Counted from the first letter of the stretch, positions 1 to 8,892 are shown. The stretch: 64,000 nucleotides of DNA from Candidatus Saccharimonadota bacterium (GCA_905372835.1 CAJPQK010000001.1:496001-560000); one strand, 5' to 3'. A program made the numbers and translations. The notes: a model not told the origin generated them from the sequence alone.

Positions 1-1157
1 CTGACTCAATTGATGATGATGAAAGTATCCAAAGTGTCAAGATCCAATCAGTCTTGTCGACCAACAACCTCAACGGCATCCCGCAGCGCAGCTACGGTGT
101 TGATATGTCAACTGGTAAATTGGTTGGTAATCATCAGCCAGTCGGTGTCATCGCTGCTCAGTCGGTCGGTGAGCCAGGTACTCAGCTGACCCTGCGTACT
201 TTCCACAACTCCGGTGTGGCCGGTGGTGACATCACCCAGGGTCTGCCGCGTGTTGAAGAATTGTTCGAGGCGCGCACACCAAAGGGTCAGGCGTTTGTTA
301 CGGAAATTGCCGGGTTAGTTGACGTTTGGGAAGATGGCAAAAAGTACATCGTCCAAGTCACTCCAGAATCGGGCAAAGTTGAGCGCTTACCGCTAGACGG
401 CCGAACCATCGTGGTCAAGGCCGGTTCAAGCGTCAAGGCTGGCGACGTATTGGCAACTGGCGAAGGTGACACTCGTCCGCTGGTCGCACCATTTGACGGT
501 GTGGTTGAGGTGGCTGAGGACACCTTGGTCATCGCTGCTGAAGCTGGCGCACCAGCTCGTTACGAAATCCCAGGCACCATGCAATTGGTTGTCAAGGCTA
601 ACGACGTCGTCGAAGCCGGCGACCGCTTGACGGCTGGTTCATTGAACCTGCACGACTTGATGCGCCTGAAGGGTGTCGAGGCTGCTCAGCGCTACATCAT
701 CAACGAAGTGCTGCGCATTTACGCTGCTCAGGGTCAAGACGTGGCCGACAAGCACCTGGAGATCATCGTTCGCCAGATGTTCAGCCGCGTCCAAATCGAA
801 GATGCGGGTGATAGCGACTTTGTGACGGGTGACATCGTCTCCAAGGCTGCGGTGGTGAACACCAACAAGCAACTGGCGGCCGAGGGCAAGAACCTCATCA
901 GTTACACCCAGTTACTACTCGGTATCACCAAGGTGTCCATCTGGAGCGACTCATGGCTATCAGCTGCGTCCTTCCAGGACACTACTCGTGTGCTGATCAA
1001 CGCTGCCGTATCTGGCCGCGCTGACCACTTGCATGGCCTCAAGGAAAACGTCATCATCGGCCGCAAGATCCCAGTAGGAACCGGTGCTGTCGAAGAAGAC
1101 GAAGAGCTGACTGAAGATAATACTGAAGAATTGACTGAAGAATTCTCAGAGATCTAA
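1..1157 (+). CDS. rpoC: DNA-directed RNA polymerase subunit beta', C-terminal part
   Basis: The reading frame is already open at base 3, so the gene begins before the window and about 385 C-terminal residues are visible. They include the conserved stretch VGVIAAQSVGEPGTQLTLRT (bridge-helix/trigger-loop region of beta') followed by GGDITQGLPRVEELFEAR, which is diagnostic of bacterial RpoC. The protein forms the catalytic clamp of RNA polymerase together with RpoB and RpoA (rpoA lies at 33768). It ends in an acidic Glu/Asp/Thr-rich tail after the usual C-terminal domain. A perfect hairpin terminator follows at 1187, so this is probably the end of the rpoBC operon. Confidence 0.97.
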   Translation, partial: DSIDDDESIQSVKIQSVLSTNNLNGIPQRSYGVDMSTGKLVGNHQPVGVIAAQSVGEPGTQLTLRTFHNSGVAGGDITQGLPRVEELFEARTPKGQAFVTEIAGLVDVWEDGKKYIVQVTPESGKVERLPLDGRTIVVKAGSSVKAGDVLATGEGDTRPLVAPFDGVVEVAEDTLVIAAEAGAPARYEIPGTMQLVVKANDVVEAGDRLTAGSLNLHDLMRLKGVEAAQRYIINEVLRIYAAQGQDVADKHLEIIVRQMFSRVQIEDAGDSDFVTGDIVSKAAVVNTNKQLAAEGKNLISYTQLLLGITKVSIWSDSWLSAASFQDTTRVLINAAVSGRADHLHGLKENVIIGRKIPVGTGAVEEDEELTEDNTEELTEEFSEI

Positions 1158-1186
1158 TCACTAAGTAGCTCTATCAACCGTGCAGT

Positions 1187-1225
1187 ATTCTCCCCTCTAC
1201 AACAGAGGGGAGAATTGTATATTAC
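1187..1225 (+). terminator. rpoC terminator
   Basis: A perfect 12-bp inverted repeat (1187-1198 with 1204-1215) has a 5-nt loop and is followed by a weak T/A-rich tail. It sits 30 bases after the rpoC stop. Its 3' arm runs into the -35 box of the next gene. Confidence 0.8.
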
Positions 1226-1243
1226 GACAATTTATGGTATAAT
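1215..1243 (+). promoter_or_regulatory. Promoter of the hydrolase gene, leaderless start
   Basis: TTGTAT (1215-1220), a 17-nt spacer and TATAAT (1238-1243). The ATG follows only 8 nt after the -10 box, so the transcript would begin at or next to the start codon. No Shine-Dalgarno sequence is present. Confidence 0.75.
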
Positions 1244-1251
1244 AGCGAGAT

Positions 1252-2205
1252 ATGAGTGAGTTGCTTGCACAGATTGGGCCCATTGATATGGATGTCATTC
1301 AGCCACCTCAACAGGTTGATGGTGAGGTGAAAGGACCTGTCTATTTGGCGGATTCTACGCTTTCGGATGGTGGATCGCCGGTTGCCGTGCTTTTTTCACA
1401 ATGGTCAGACTACGGTGAGCGAGCAAAGCAACAAGTAAGAACGGAGGTTTTGGCGGATCATATCAAAGGACTGGCAGTTACAGTAGATAATCCAGGGGTA
1501 AGTCCAAAAGCAGACCCCATGAGCTCGGAAATTAAACAAGCCTTAAAAGAGGGCAATCTCTCAAAAGTGTCAATGTTGCAGTGGGACGCCGTGGGCGAGG
1601 CACTCGACCAGAAGGGCTATGACTTCGGTGACGTGAAGCGACTGGTCGGCTATTCACTGGGCTCGCACCTGGCGGCGTCAGCCGCAAAACATGCACCAGG
1701 GGAAGTGAGTTTGTCGCAATTAGACTTATTTGAAACACCAGTGATTGACAAAACATCCCGTCCGACTAAGGCTATGGCTAAATTGGCTATGAGATTTCTG
1801 GCCCACGGTGGTGACAGATTAGCGGAGACTATTGCTGCAAACCCTGATTGGGCAGCTCCATGTCGTAGTGAAGACTCATTATTGCTACCCAAAATGGTAC
1901 TACAACGGCCAGCTGGCTTGTGGTACTATCCTCGGGCTATCGCTCATCCTGAAAATGATATTGCCAGTGATCTGATGAGTGCTAGTCGTCGTTCGCTGCG
2001 CGAAGCAGTGGTGACGGTGAGTGCCACTGATGCTGATAAAATAAGCCCTATCCAAGACAATGAACGACTAGCTCAACGGTTAGGTGCGGCTGGTATGTCA
2101 GTAATGGGCTTCAAAATTATGGACGCAGTGCATGCCTCTCAGGACAATATGGCCTGGTGGAAGGGCGTCTTAGAAGAGGTTGATGCTCGAGTTAAAAACC
2201 AGTAG
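1252..2205 (+). CDS. Putative alpha/beta-hydrolase fold protein
   Basis: 317 residues. The nucleophile elbow GYSLG is at residues 133-137 (Ser135), preceded by a hydrophobic strand (VKRLV), as in alpha/beta hydrolases. A late SATDADKISP stretch and a C-terminal VHASQDN could supply the acid and the histidine, but this assignment is tentative. There is no signal peptide or membrane segment. The gene is monocistronic between the rpoC terminator and rpsL and has a leaderless promoter. The substrate cannot be told; an esterase or a thioesterase are both possible. Similar architecture is seen in the hydrolase at 35983, but the sequences are not close. Confidence 0.6.
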   Translation: MSELLAQIGPIDMDVIQPPQQVDGEVKGPVYLADSTLSDGGSPVAVLFSQWSDYGERAKQQVRTEVLADHIKGLAVTVDNPGVSPKADPMSSEIKQALKEGNLSKVSMLQWDAVGEALDQKGYDFGDVKRLVGYSLGSHLAASAAKHAPGEVSLSQLDLFETPVIDKTSRPTKAMAKLAMRFLAHGGDRLAETIAANPDWAAPCRSEDSLLLPKMVLQRPAGLWYYPRAIAHPENDIASDLMSASRRSLREAVVTVSATDADKISPIQDNERLAQRLGAAGMSVMGFKIMDAVHASQDNMAWWKGVLEEVDARVKNQ

Positions 2206-2444
2206 ATTTTTTAGGTTATGTGTGGTAAAATTATCCCAGAGTTTCCTCTTTTCGGAGTAAGCGGTGTTTTGAATGTGTACAGACCGCGTGCTCGGCAGAA
2301 AAGGTATAGACACGGGGCGGAGTTGCTGAATCCAAGCCGTAGGTGCTAAGAGAAGCTGGTTTTTGCGTATAAAATCGCGCGCCAACTCATTAGAGCCACC
2401 GGGCGAATTGCCATAAATCACTAATTCAACCAAGGAGAAATTGG
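2206..2444 (+). promoter_or_regulatory. Long untranslated region before rpsL
   Basis: 239 bases with no convincing gene. A TAAAAT box near 2225 and a TATAAAAT stretch near 2370 are possible -10 elements. The region is GC-richer than most spacers here and has short inverted repeats, so it may be a structured str-operon leader. I recognise no known RNA family. Confidence 0.35.
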
Positions 2445-2858
2445 ATGCCAACAATCAACCAATTGGTGCGCAAGCCGCGCCAAACGGCTAAGAAAAAGTC
2501 CAAGTCGCCAGCACTGGGTCGCATTCACAACGCCCTGAAAACGCGTTACTATGACCAAAATGCACCGCTCAAGCGTGGTGTTTGTGTGCGTGTGACGACC
2601 AAGACACCAAAGAAACCAAACTCAGCTTTGCGTAAAGTTGCCCGCGTGAAATTGAACAACGGCTACGAAGTTTGGGCCTACATCGGTGGTGAAGGTCACA
2701 ACCTGCAGGAGCACGCTGTGGTCTTGATCCGCGGTGGTCGTGTGCCTGACCTTCCGGGTGTGCGCTACCATATCGTCCGTGGCGCGTTGGACCTCCAGGG
2801 TGTCAACAACCGCAAGCGGGGCCGTTCGAAGTACGGTACCAAGAAAGGGGATAAATAA
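2445..2858 (+). CDS. rpsL: 30S ribosomal protein S12
   Basis: 137 residues, the usual length. It opens with PTINQLVRKPR and carries the conserved decoding-centre segments KKPNSALRKVARVKL and GGRVPDLPGVRYH, where streptomycin-resistance positions lie in other bacteria. A Shine-Dalgarno AAGGAG precedes the ATG. S12 monitors codon-anticodon pairing in the A site. It is 2 nt from rpsG and begins the str cluster, as in most bacteria. Confidence 0.98.
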   Translation: MPTINQLVRKPRQTAKKKSKSPALGRIHNALKTRYYDQNAPLKRGVCVRVTTKTPKKPNSALRKVARVKLNNGYEVWAYIGGEGHNLQEHAVVLIRGGRVPDLPGVRYHIVRGALDLQGVNNRKRGRSKYGTKKGDK

Positions 2859-2860
2859 TC

Positions 2861-3340
2861 ATGCCTCGTAAAGTTACCAAGAAACTACAACGCCAATTGC
2901 AACCTGACCGCCGCTACCAAAGCGTGCTAGTGCAGCGCTTGATTAACAAGTCAATGCTGGACGGTAAGAAATTGGCAGCTGAGCGTGCTGTTTACACCGC
3001 CCTGGAAACTGCTGCGAAGAAATTGGATTCAGAAGATCCGTTGGCAGTGTTTGAAAAAGCATTGAAAAACGTTAGCCCAAACTTTGAGGTGAAGAGCCGC
3101 CGCGTCGGTGGTGCGAACTACCAGATTCCGTTCCCAGTTCAGGGACACCGGCAGCTACACTACGCGTTTAGCTGGCTGGTACAATCAGCTCGTGCTCGTA
3201 GCGGTATGCCATACTCACAGCGTTTGGCATTGGAAATCGTTGATGCCTACAACGAAGCTGGTGCTGCCTTCAAGAAGAAGGAAGACACCCACAAGATGGC
3301 CGAAGCCAACCGCGCCTTTGCGCACTTTGCTCGCGGCTAA
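2861..3340 (+). CDS. rpsG: 30S ribosomal protein S7
   Basis: 159 residues, normal length. The N-terminus MPRKVTKK and the internal YQIPFPVQGHRQ and EIVDAYNEAGAAFKKKEDTHKMAEANRAF-type C-terminus identify S7, the primary assembly protein of the 30S head. It is cotranscribed with rpsL (2-nt gap). Unlike the classical str operon, fusA does not follow directly: a terminator hairpin and an unrelated gene come between. Confidence 0.97.
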   Translation: MPRKVTKKLQRQLQPDRRYQSVLVQRLINKSMLDGKKLAAERAVYTALETAAKKLDSEDPLAVFEKALKNVSPNFEVKSRRVGGANYQIPFPVQGHRQLHYAFSWLVQSARARSGMPYSQRLALEIVDAYNEAGAAFKKKEDTHKMAEANRAFAHFARG

Positions 3341-3360
3341 TTGTTGAGCATGCAAGATAT

Positions 3361-3397
3361 CGTCCGCTCCAGGTAATCTGGGGCGGATTTGCATTTT
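3361..3397 (+). terminator. Terminator after rpsG
   Basis: The arms CGCTCCA and TGGGGCG (one G-T pair) close a 7-nt loop and are followed by a T-rich run. The 3' side overlaps the TTGCAT box of the next promoter. Confidence 0.65.
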
Positions 3398-3417
3398 ATG
3401 TGTAATTATGATATTAT
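3389..3417 (+). promoter_or_regulatory. Leaderless promoter of gene 3424
   Basis: TTGCAT (3389-3394), exactly 17 nt, then TATTAT (3412-3417). The ATG begins 6 nt downstream, so the mRNA should have almost no 5' leader. Confidence 0.75.
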
Positions 3418-3423
3418 CAAAAG

Positions 3424-4098
3424 ATGAATGAGCAACAATTTTCACCTGACCGAAAGCATAATTGCTATATTGACTTTACTGGTGCCGCCCAGCGAATGCA
3501 GGAGAGGATAACAACTTTTGAGGAGACCCACAGAGGTCAGAGTGGGTTAGGTTATGTTCTTGATGATATCGCACAACCACATAGCGCGCAGGAAATGGTG
3601 AGCAGGGTAGCTAAAGGGCTGGGGGTCATCATAAATCCACGGGATCTATCCACTGGTAATCCTTTCCATGATCCGGTAAAGGTCATGATTGAGACCGCCA
3701 AAGGTGCAGTTATCGGCCTGGGGCTTTGCAAAGAGCAGCTTCGCGATACCGGCATATCTCCCAAGGACTTAGTACCGAGTGATTTGAAGAGTCAAATGCA
3801 TAAGCCGGGCGATATGAATGAACTACACAAGCTGGCGGAGCGGTATCTTGAACTCTCCGGTCATGGGCTGGCGTTGATGGACCCAGCTACGCAAGAAATA
3901 GTAGAATCCTGGATTGATGAAGCAACCCCGCAAATTGATCGACAAATCTTTACTAAAACAGGTCTAGGCATCTTTCTACGCAATGCTAATTTCAAATTAC
4001 AAGAGTGTGACGCGTACAAGATGAGGCACGAGGCTAATGCTGGTGGAGTGGACTGGGACGACTTGCTGGGCTATTGCCAAGAAAGTCTTGAGAACTAA
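3424..4098 (+). CDS. Hypothetical protein inserted in the str operon
   Basis: 224 residues, no family recognised. Soluble: no signal peptide or membrane segment. It is rich in charged residues with moderately helical stretches (AQRMQERITTFEETHRG; ELHKLAERYLELSG). It has its own leaderless promoter downstream of the rpsG terminator, so it is an independent unit between rpsG and fusA rather than part of the ribosomal transcript. Codon use looks like the rest of the window. Its function cannot be inferred from position alone. Confidence 0.7.
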   Translation: MNEQQFSPDRKHNCYIDFTGAAQRMQERITTFEETHRGQSGLGYVLDDIAQPHSAQEMVSRVAKGLGVIINPRDLSTGNPFHDPVKVMIETAKGAVIGLGLCKEQLRDTGISPKDLVPSDLKSQMHKPGDMNELHKLAERYLELSGHGLALMDPATQEIVESWIDEATPQIDRQIFTKTGLGIFLRNANFKLQECDAYKMRHEANAGGVDWDDLLGYCQESLEN

Positions 4099-4136
4099 CC
4101 CATAAAATCAAGCTATTATTTTCTGTGGCTATCTGG

Positions 4137-4142
4137 TATAAT
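4137..4142 (+). promoter_or_regulatory. -10 box of fusA promoter
   Basis: TATAAT 78 nt before the fusA ATG. The -35 region is AT-rich and not close to consensus. Confidence 0.5.
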
Positions 4143-4219
4143 TAGCAGCAAGAGTAGTTTTTTGGTGCCAAAAAATTGACCAAAGATCTCGACAAATTAA
4201 CGTAATATAAAGGAAAATT

Positions 4220-6310
4220 ATGACAGAGACGAATGTTCCGCTGAAAAATTTTAGAAATATCGGTATTATCGCCCATATTGACGCCGGTAAAACGACGACA
4301 ACTGAGGGTATTTTGTACCGCACTGGTTTGACCCACAAAATCGGTGTGGTCAAAGGCGACGGCGACGGCGCTACCACTGACTGGATGGCGCAGGAAAAAG
4401 AACGTGGTATCACCATCACCTCCGCAGCGGTGACTTGTTTCTGGAAGGGTCACAAGATTAACATCATCGACACCCCAGGGCACATTGACTTTACCGCTGA
4501 GGTGGAGCGTTCACTCCGCGTCCTCGACGGTGCAGTGACGGTGTTTGATGGTAAGATGGGCGTTGAGGCACAGTCTGAGACAGTGTGGCGCCAGGCTGAC
4601 AAATATGGTGTGCCGCGTATCTGCTTCATCAACAAGATCAACCAAACTGGTGGTGACTTCTGGAAATCTCTGGAATCAATTCACAACCGTTTGAGCAAGC
4701 AAGCGTTCCCAATTCACATCCCGATTGGTTTTGAAAAGACCATCAATGGTGTGGTTGACCTCGTCGACATGAAGGCTTATACCTACACTGATTTTTCTGA
4801 TCATGAGTTGGTGCAGGGTGAAATCCCAGCTGACATGTTGGAAAAATGTCAAAATGCCCGCAGTTTGTTGGTGGAAAATGCCGTTGAAGCTGACGACGAA
4901 TTGATGATGAAGTTCCTCGACCAAGGCGAGGAAGCGATTACGATTGATGAGCTAAAATCTGCATTGCGTAAGCGTGTGCTGGCTGGTGACTTCTTCTTGG
5001 TCACGGGTGGTGACGGCCGCGGCGTTATCGTCGAGAAGGTGCTTGACCTCATGGTTGACTACTTGCCAAGCCCGCTGGACGTTGACGAAATTTGGGGTAA
5101 AAATCCAAAGACTGGCGACGAAGTGAGTCGCAAGCCAGACGACAAAGAGCCAATGAGTGCCTTGGCATTTAAGATTGCCACTGACCCATTTGTCGGTAAA
5201 TTGATCTTCATCCGCGTCTATTCAGGTGTTTTGAACTCTGGTAGCTATGTCTTGAACACCACGACGGGCGATAAAGAGCGCATTGGTCGTATTGTGCGAA
5301 TGCATGCCGACAAGCGCGAGGAAATCGACAAAATCGCTGCTGGTGACATCGCTGCGGTGGTTGGCTTGAAAAACACTGGTACTGGTAACACCTTGACTGA
5401 TCCAGCACACCCAATTGCCCTGGAATCAATTGAATTCCCAGAGCCACCAGTATCCATCGCCGTTGAGCCAAAGTCAAAGGCCGACCAGGAGAAGATGGCA
5501 CTCGCCTTGCAGCGTTTGGCTGAGGAAGATCCAACCTTCCGCATCCACACTGACGAAGAGACTGGTCAGACCATCATGTCAGGAATGGGTGAGTTGCACC
5601 TGGATATTTTGATCGACCGCATGAAGCGCGAGTTCAAGGTTGAAGCTAACATTGGTGAACCACAAGTGGCCTTCCGTGAGTCAATCAAGGGTAAAGCTGA
5701 GGTTCAGGGTAAGCACGCCAAGCAGTCTGGTGGTCGTGGTCAGTACGGTGACGTCTGGGTACGCTTTGAGCCAAACGAGGCTGGTAAAGGCTTTGAGTTT
5801 GTTGACGAAATTAAGGGTGGTGTGGTGCCACAAGAGTATCGCCCAGCTGTTATGAAGGGTATTCGTGAAACCTTGGAAGGTGGTGTTATCGCTGGCTATC
5901 CAGTAGTTGACGTTAAAGCCACGTTGTACGACGGTTCATATCACGATGTCGACTCCTCAGAGCTGGCCTTCTCATTGGCAGGTTCGTTGGCAGCCCGCGA
6001 AGGTATCAAACAGGCAACGCCAATTCTGCTTGAACCAGTCATGAAAGTTGAAGTCACCACTCCAGAAGAGTTCATGGGCGACATCATCGGTGACCTGAAC
6101 TCACGTCGTGGTCGCATTGATACCATGGAAGATTTGATGGGTGGCGCCAAGCTGGTCAAGGCTTTCGTGCCACTGGCAAACATGTTTGGCTACACCTCAG
6201 ACATCCGCTCGATGTCACAGGGTCGCGCTGCATCAACCATGGAATTGGCTCAGTACGAGGAAGTTCCACCAAATGTTGCTCAAGAGATAATCGAAAAGCG
6301 CAACAAATAA
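4220..6310 (+). CDS. fusA: Translation elongation factor G
   Basis: 696 residues, full length. The GTPase domain shows G1 AHIDAGKTT near residue 19, the switch motif RGITITSAA, G3 DTPGHIDF and G4 NKI(N). The later EF-G domains include the domain IV segment GGRGQYGDVW. EF-G drives translocation and ribosome recycling using GTP. It has its own TATAAT promoter (4137-4142), about 70 nt of leader and a Shine-Dalgarno AAAGGA. It is therefore uncoupled from rpsL-rpsG. Confidence 0.98.
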   Translation: MTETNVPLKNFRNIGIIAHIDAGKTTTTEGILYRTGLTHKIGVVKGDGDGATTDWMAQEKERGITITSAAVTCFWKGHKINIIDTPGHIDFTAEVERSLRVLDGAVTVFDGKMGVEAQSETVWRQADKYGVPRICFINKINQTGGDFWKSLESIHNRLSKQAFPIHIPIGFEKTINGVVDLVDMKAYTYTDFSDHELVQGEIPADMLEKCQNARSLLVENAVEADDELMMKFLDQGEEAITIDELKSALRKRVLAGDFFLVTGGDGRGVIVEKVLDLMVDYLPSPLDVDEIWGKNPKTGDEVSRKPDDKEPMSALAFKIATDPFVGKLIFIRVYSGVLNSGSYVLNTTTGDKERIGRIVRMHADKREEIDKIAAGDIAAVVGLKNTGTGNTLTDPAHPIALESIEFPEPPVSIAVEPKSKADQEKMALALQRLAEEDPTFRIHTDEETGQTIMSGMGELHLDILIDRMKREFKVEANIGEPQVAFRESIKGKAEVQGKHAKQSGGRGQYGDVWVRFEPNEAGKGFEFVDEIKGGVVPQEYRPAVMKGIRETLEGGVIAGYPVVDVKATLYDGSYHDVDSSELAFSLAGSLAAREGIKQATPILLEPVMKVEVTTPEEFMGDIIGDLNSRRGRIDTMEDLMGGAKLVKAFVPLANMFGYTSDIRSMSQGRAASTMELAQYEEVPPNVAQEIIEKRNK

Positions 6311-6319
6311 TCACCAAAA

Positions 6320-6345
6320 GCCCCGGTCACTAGCCGGGGTTTTTC
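6320..6345 (+). terminator. fusA terminator
   Basis: CCCCGG and CCGGGG arms with a 7-nt loop are followed by TTTTTC, a classical intrinsic terminator 10 bases after the fusA stop. Confidence 0.9.
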
Positions 6346-6363
6346 ATATGATATAATGTATCC

Positions 6364-7017
6364 ATGAAATCATTCATTCTGTCAACTCGCAAGCTTGCGC
6401 CCGCAAAGTTGACTGTTTGGATGACGCTAATTTTTTTGGCAGGGATTACTCTGTCGGCGTTCTTAACGTCAGAGCCGCAATGGGTAAACTGGAGCTTCAG
6501 CGCTCTGGGCGAGCGCGGCGAGCTGTCTTCATTTGTATTCAATATTTCCATTGCCATGATGGCAGTCATCATGTGGTGCTTGGCGGAGTCGATGTCTGAC
6601 ATTTTGGAGCAGGCTGAGGCGGTGGCTACTGCCAGGTTGAGTTTGGTAGCACTGCGAACCATAGCTTTTTGCGGCATGGCTATAGCCATATTCCCTAATG
6701 ACACTCAACACGGGCTGCACTATATCTTTTCACGCCTGTCCATCATCATCTTTGCATTTTATGCCTTCATGCTGCCGTTTACCACCAGTTTGTTCACACG
6801 CCAGCAAAAAAGCATCATGTTGGGTCTGTCAGTGGCTGCTGTCATGGCGTGCGTTCAAGGATTTGTACATAGAGAATTTTCATTTGTAGTGTACGAAGCT
6901 GCGGCTGGTGGACTTGGGGCACTATGGTTCTATCTGACCAGTAGATTCACCCAACAAGCTGTCCAAACGTCAGCTACTACTCTGCAGTCGTCGGTGTCCC
7001 AACAAAAAGCTTCCTGA
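6364..7017 (+). CDS. DUF998-like integral membrane protein
   Basis: 217 residues with about six hydrophobic segments. The pattern of an early W-x-N-x-S-x-x-LG (WVNWSFSALGERG), a long second helix, FPNDTQHGLHYIFS in the middle and a short basic C-terminus matches DUF998 membrane proteins, whose role is unknown. It has a TATAAT box at 6352-6357 and the ATG 6 nt later (leaderless). Its 3' end overlaps the 3' end of the convergent thrE gene by 41 bp. The family call is moderate; a generic polytopic membrane protein is the fallback. Confidence 0.6.
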   Translation: MKSFILSTRKLAPAKLTVWMTLIFLAGITLSAFLTSEPQWVNWSFSALGERGELSSFVFNISIAMMAVIMWCLAESMSDILEQAEAVATARLSLVALRTIAFCGMAIAIFPNDTQHGLHYIFSRLSIIIFAFYAFMLPFTTSLFTRQQKSIMLGLSVAAVMACVQGFVHREFSFVVYEAAAGGLGALWFYLTSRFTQQAVQTSATTLQSSVSQQKAS

Positions 7018-8380
7018 TTTGACTGCGAATGGGACGGCCAACGGTATTACCAAATGACGCGCCCACAGCAACAGCGAATCCAATCATGACGGCTCGCGCC
7101 AAGCTTGCCAGGGCGACAACGTAGCCTGGGTCTGACGGTGCCTGACTGATGATGCCCATCAAGCCATTGTATAGCGACAAACCTGGGACCAGCGGCACAA
7201 TGCCCGCGCCGATGATGGCTAGAGAAGGGATGCGCCACAGTCGGGACATGAACGTTGCTACCAAACCGATGGCCGCAGCCGCCGTACCGCTGGCCAGCAA
7301 CACATCCCAGCCAGCGTCAGTCAACAACTGGAATAATCCCCAACCACTTGCCCCCACGAGACCGGCCAATATAGTGCCAAAGAACGGCGCGTGATTGCCA
7401 ATGACGAATGCTGAAGCGATGACTGCCGCACCGATGTACTGCGTATAATTATCCACCAACGTCAAACGGTCTGGCGTGGTCGGAAAACTAATACCCAACC
7501 TGGTGGCAATATGAAGACCAATAGCGACGCCAATCACGATACCACTGGTTGCCATCAGCACTCGCAACAGTCGGGCGTTTGCCGTGACATAATATTCATC
7601 AATTGCATCCTGAAACGCACCGACGATCATCATGCCTGCCACCAACAGGACGATTCCACCGATCACGATCAAGGTTGGGTTAAACGCCAAGTTGAACTTG
7701 GTATTGACACAGACAACAGCCGTGGCGATGAGTGTGATACAAAGTGACATGATGATCTGCGTGAAAAATACCGACACGCCGACACGCCACAACAGGCGCA
7801 TGGCAACAGTGCTGAGCGTGCCAACCAGCATGGCTAGTAGTGCCATCTGCACACTGCCGCCGTACATGACTACCACACCAGCGCTCAACGCACCACCAGA
7901 CAGAGCAATGAGTGTCCGTGGGTGGCGTTTTTCAGGGTTGATGATTTTTTCCAGTCGCTCCTCGGCTTCGCTCAGGTGAATGTGTTGGTAGCGGATCCCT
8001 CGGGACAATGCCTGCAATGCTTGGATGGTTTGGTAATTGACATCCACCAAGGTGATGGCTCGAATCAAGGTCAGTGGTTCGCGGTTAATGCCGCGGTCTT
8101 GCGACACGGTGATGAGCGTTGAGCTGATGTCCATGTGAACTGGCTGTTTGCAGTAGGTTCTGGTGATGCCAAGCATCATATGTACCACATCTCGAGCCGA
8201 CACGCCCATGCTGAGGAGCTTTTCGGAGATGGTTAGAACCAACCGTAAGGCACGCATGTTCGGCGTCAAACTCTCGTCAATTTTTTCAATCACTTGGGCA
8301 GGAATTGGCAAGGGAAGGCGAGCAATTTTGCCGAGTGACTGTAGTAAGATTTCTGGTACTTTTTTATTTATCCTGTTCAT
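6977..8380 (-). CDS. thrE: Threonine/serine exporter, ThrE family
   Basis: 467 residues. The N-terminal soluble half (about residues 1-150) with the membrane half of some ten helices reproduces the fused ThrE layout known from Corynebacterium, where it exports threonine and serine. Diagnostic-looking stretches are ITRTYCKQPVHMDISSTLIT in the N-terminal domain and the glycine-rich GAGIVPLVPGLSLYNGL near the C-terminus. I start at the ATG at 8380, not the TTG one codon upstream, because a TTGGCA-17-GATACA promoter lies just before it. For an auxotrophic CPR bacterium an amino-acid exporter is odd; it could serve efflux or exchange with a host. Confidence 0.85.
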   Translation of the reverse strand: MNRINKKVPEILLQSLGKIARLPLPIPAQVIEKIDESLTPNMRALRLVLTISEKLLSMGVSARDVVHMMLGITRTYCKQPVHMDISSTLITVSQDRGINREPLTLIRAITLVDVNYQTIQALQALSRGIRYQHIHLSEAEERLEKIINPEKRHPRTLIALSGGALSAGVVVMYGGSVQMALLAMLVGTLSTVAMRLLWRVGVSVFFTQIIMSLCITLIATAVVCVNTKFNLAFNPTLIVIGGIVLLVAGMMIVGAFQDAIDEYYVTANARLLRVLMATSGIVIGVAIGLHIATRLGISFPTTPDRLTLVDNYTQYIGAAVIASAFVIGNHAPFFGTILAGLVGASGWGLFQLLTDAGWDVLLASGTAAAAIGLVATFMSRLWRIPSLAIIGAGIVPLVPGLSLYNGLMGIISQAPSDPGYVVALASLARAVMIGFAVAVGASFGNTVGRPIRSQIRKLFVGTPTTAE

Positions 8381-8390
8381 CAATAATTAG

Positions 8391-8419
8391 TGTATCAAAC
8401 TTTATCAAATTTTTGCCAA
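8391..8419 (-). promoter_or_regulatory. thrE promoter
   Basis: On the minus strand TTGGCA (8414-8419), a 17-nt spacer and GATACA (8391-8396). The ATG at 8380 lies 10 nt further, nearly leaderless. Confidence 0.65.
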
Positions 8420-8420
8420 G

Positions 8421-8444
8421 AAAAACCCCGCAACATGTGCGGGG
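8421..8444 (-). terminator. Terminator of the minus-strand gene at 8512
   Basis: Arms 8426-8431 and 8439-8444 (6 bp of G-C pairs, 7-nt loop). Read on the minus strand they are followed by TTTTT. A second small hairpin (8446-8460) and a third (8486-8503) lie just upstream in the same 3' region. Confidence 0.85.
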
Positions 8445-8511
8445 ACGCGGGATTTCCGCGATTTTGCAGATATTTTTTATCTACGCGCGCCTCTGCTGGC
8501 GCGGGTGCACC

Positions 8512-8724
8512 TTACTTCTCCTCATCTTTGATGAAGAGGGTGGTGGTCAGGACCGCGAGTGCGGCCCCGATCACCACGAGCGTGACCACCCCTGTAACGG
8601 GGCTATTCAACCAGGACGGAACGTCCTGGTTGAATTGGGCGGCCATCCCCGCAATCGCGGGGATGGCCAATGCGATAACCAGAATGGCTATCGCATTGGC
8701 CTGTATTCTCCAGATGGGCATCAT
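8512..8724 (-). CDS. Small two-helix membrane protein in a hairpin-rich gene
   Basis: 70 residues from the ATG at 8724. This start is chosen because GAGGGGGGTGAG, a strong ribosome-binding site, precedes it; the longer open frame begins at an unsupported TTG. Two membrane helices (about residues 10-30 and 43-64) end in a charged FIKDEEK tail. No homologue recognised. The DNA is remarkable: stems at 8605-8618/8622-8635 (14 bp), 8641-8652/8657-8668 (12 bp) and 8665-8677/8689-8701 (13 bp) are perfect and adjacent, all inside this tiny gene. Expression should be strong (TTGACT-17-TATATT). It is followed by a terminator and is a separate unit. Confidence 0.65.
   Translation of the reverse strand: MMPIWRIQANAIAILVIALAIPAIAGMAAQFNQDVPSWLNSPVTGVVTLVVIGAALAVLTTTLFIKDEEK
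8605..8701. repeat. Three consecutive perfect hairpins inside gene 8512
   Basis: Stem 8605-8618 with 8622-8635 (14 bp, loop GAA); stem 8641-8652 with 8657-8668 (12 bp, loop AATC); stem 8665-8677 with 8689-8701 (13 bp, with a further CCA/TGG pairing around GAA in the loop). The last two share four bases (8665-8668), so they are alternatives at their junction. All pairings were read directly from the sequence. Confidence 0.95.
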
Positions 8725-8850
8725 TCTCACCCCCCTCTCGAGATCAATGTGAGGTGCGGCCTTTCCGCGCCTCAAGCCACCAAGTGTCTGGCTTGGTAGC
8801 GAAGCGCAGTTGGTGACTCTAGAGTAGAGTTACCGAACAGGCTAATGTAT

Positions 8851-8879
8851 AATATAGCACATATTTACAAAAAAGTCAA
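8851..8879 (-). promoter_or_regulatory. Strong promoter of gene 8512
   Basis: On the minus strand TTGACT (8874-8879), 17 nt, TATATT (8851-8856). It gives a leader of roughly 120 nt that contains further inverted repeats, e.g. 8773-8779 with 8789-8795 and 8809-8820 with 8826-8838. Confidence 0.75.
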
Positions 8880-8892
8880 TGACATGAAAATA

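Noticed and set aside
8725..8775. Longer start (TTG at 8775) for the small membrane protein
   Set aside because: No ribosome-binding site there, while GAGGGGGGTGAG stands before the ATG at 8724.
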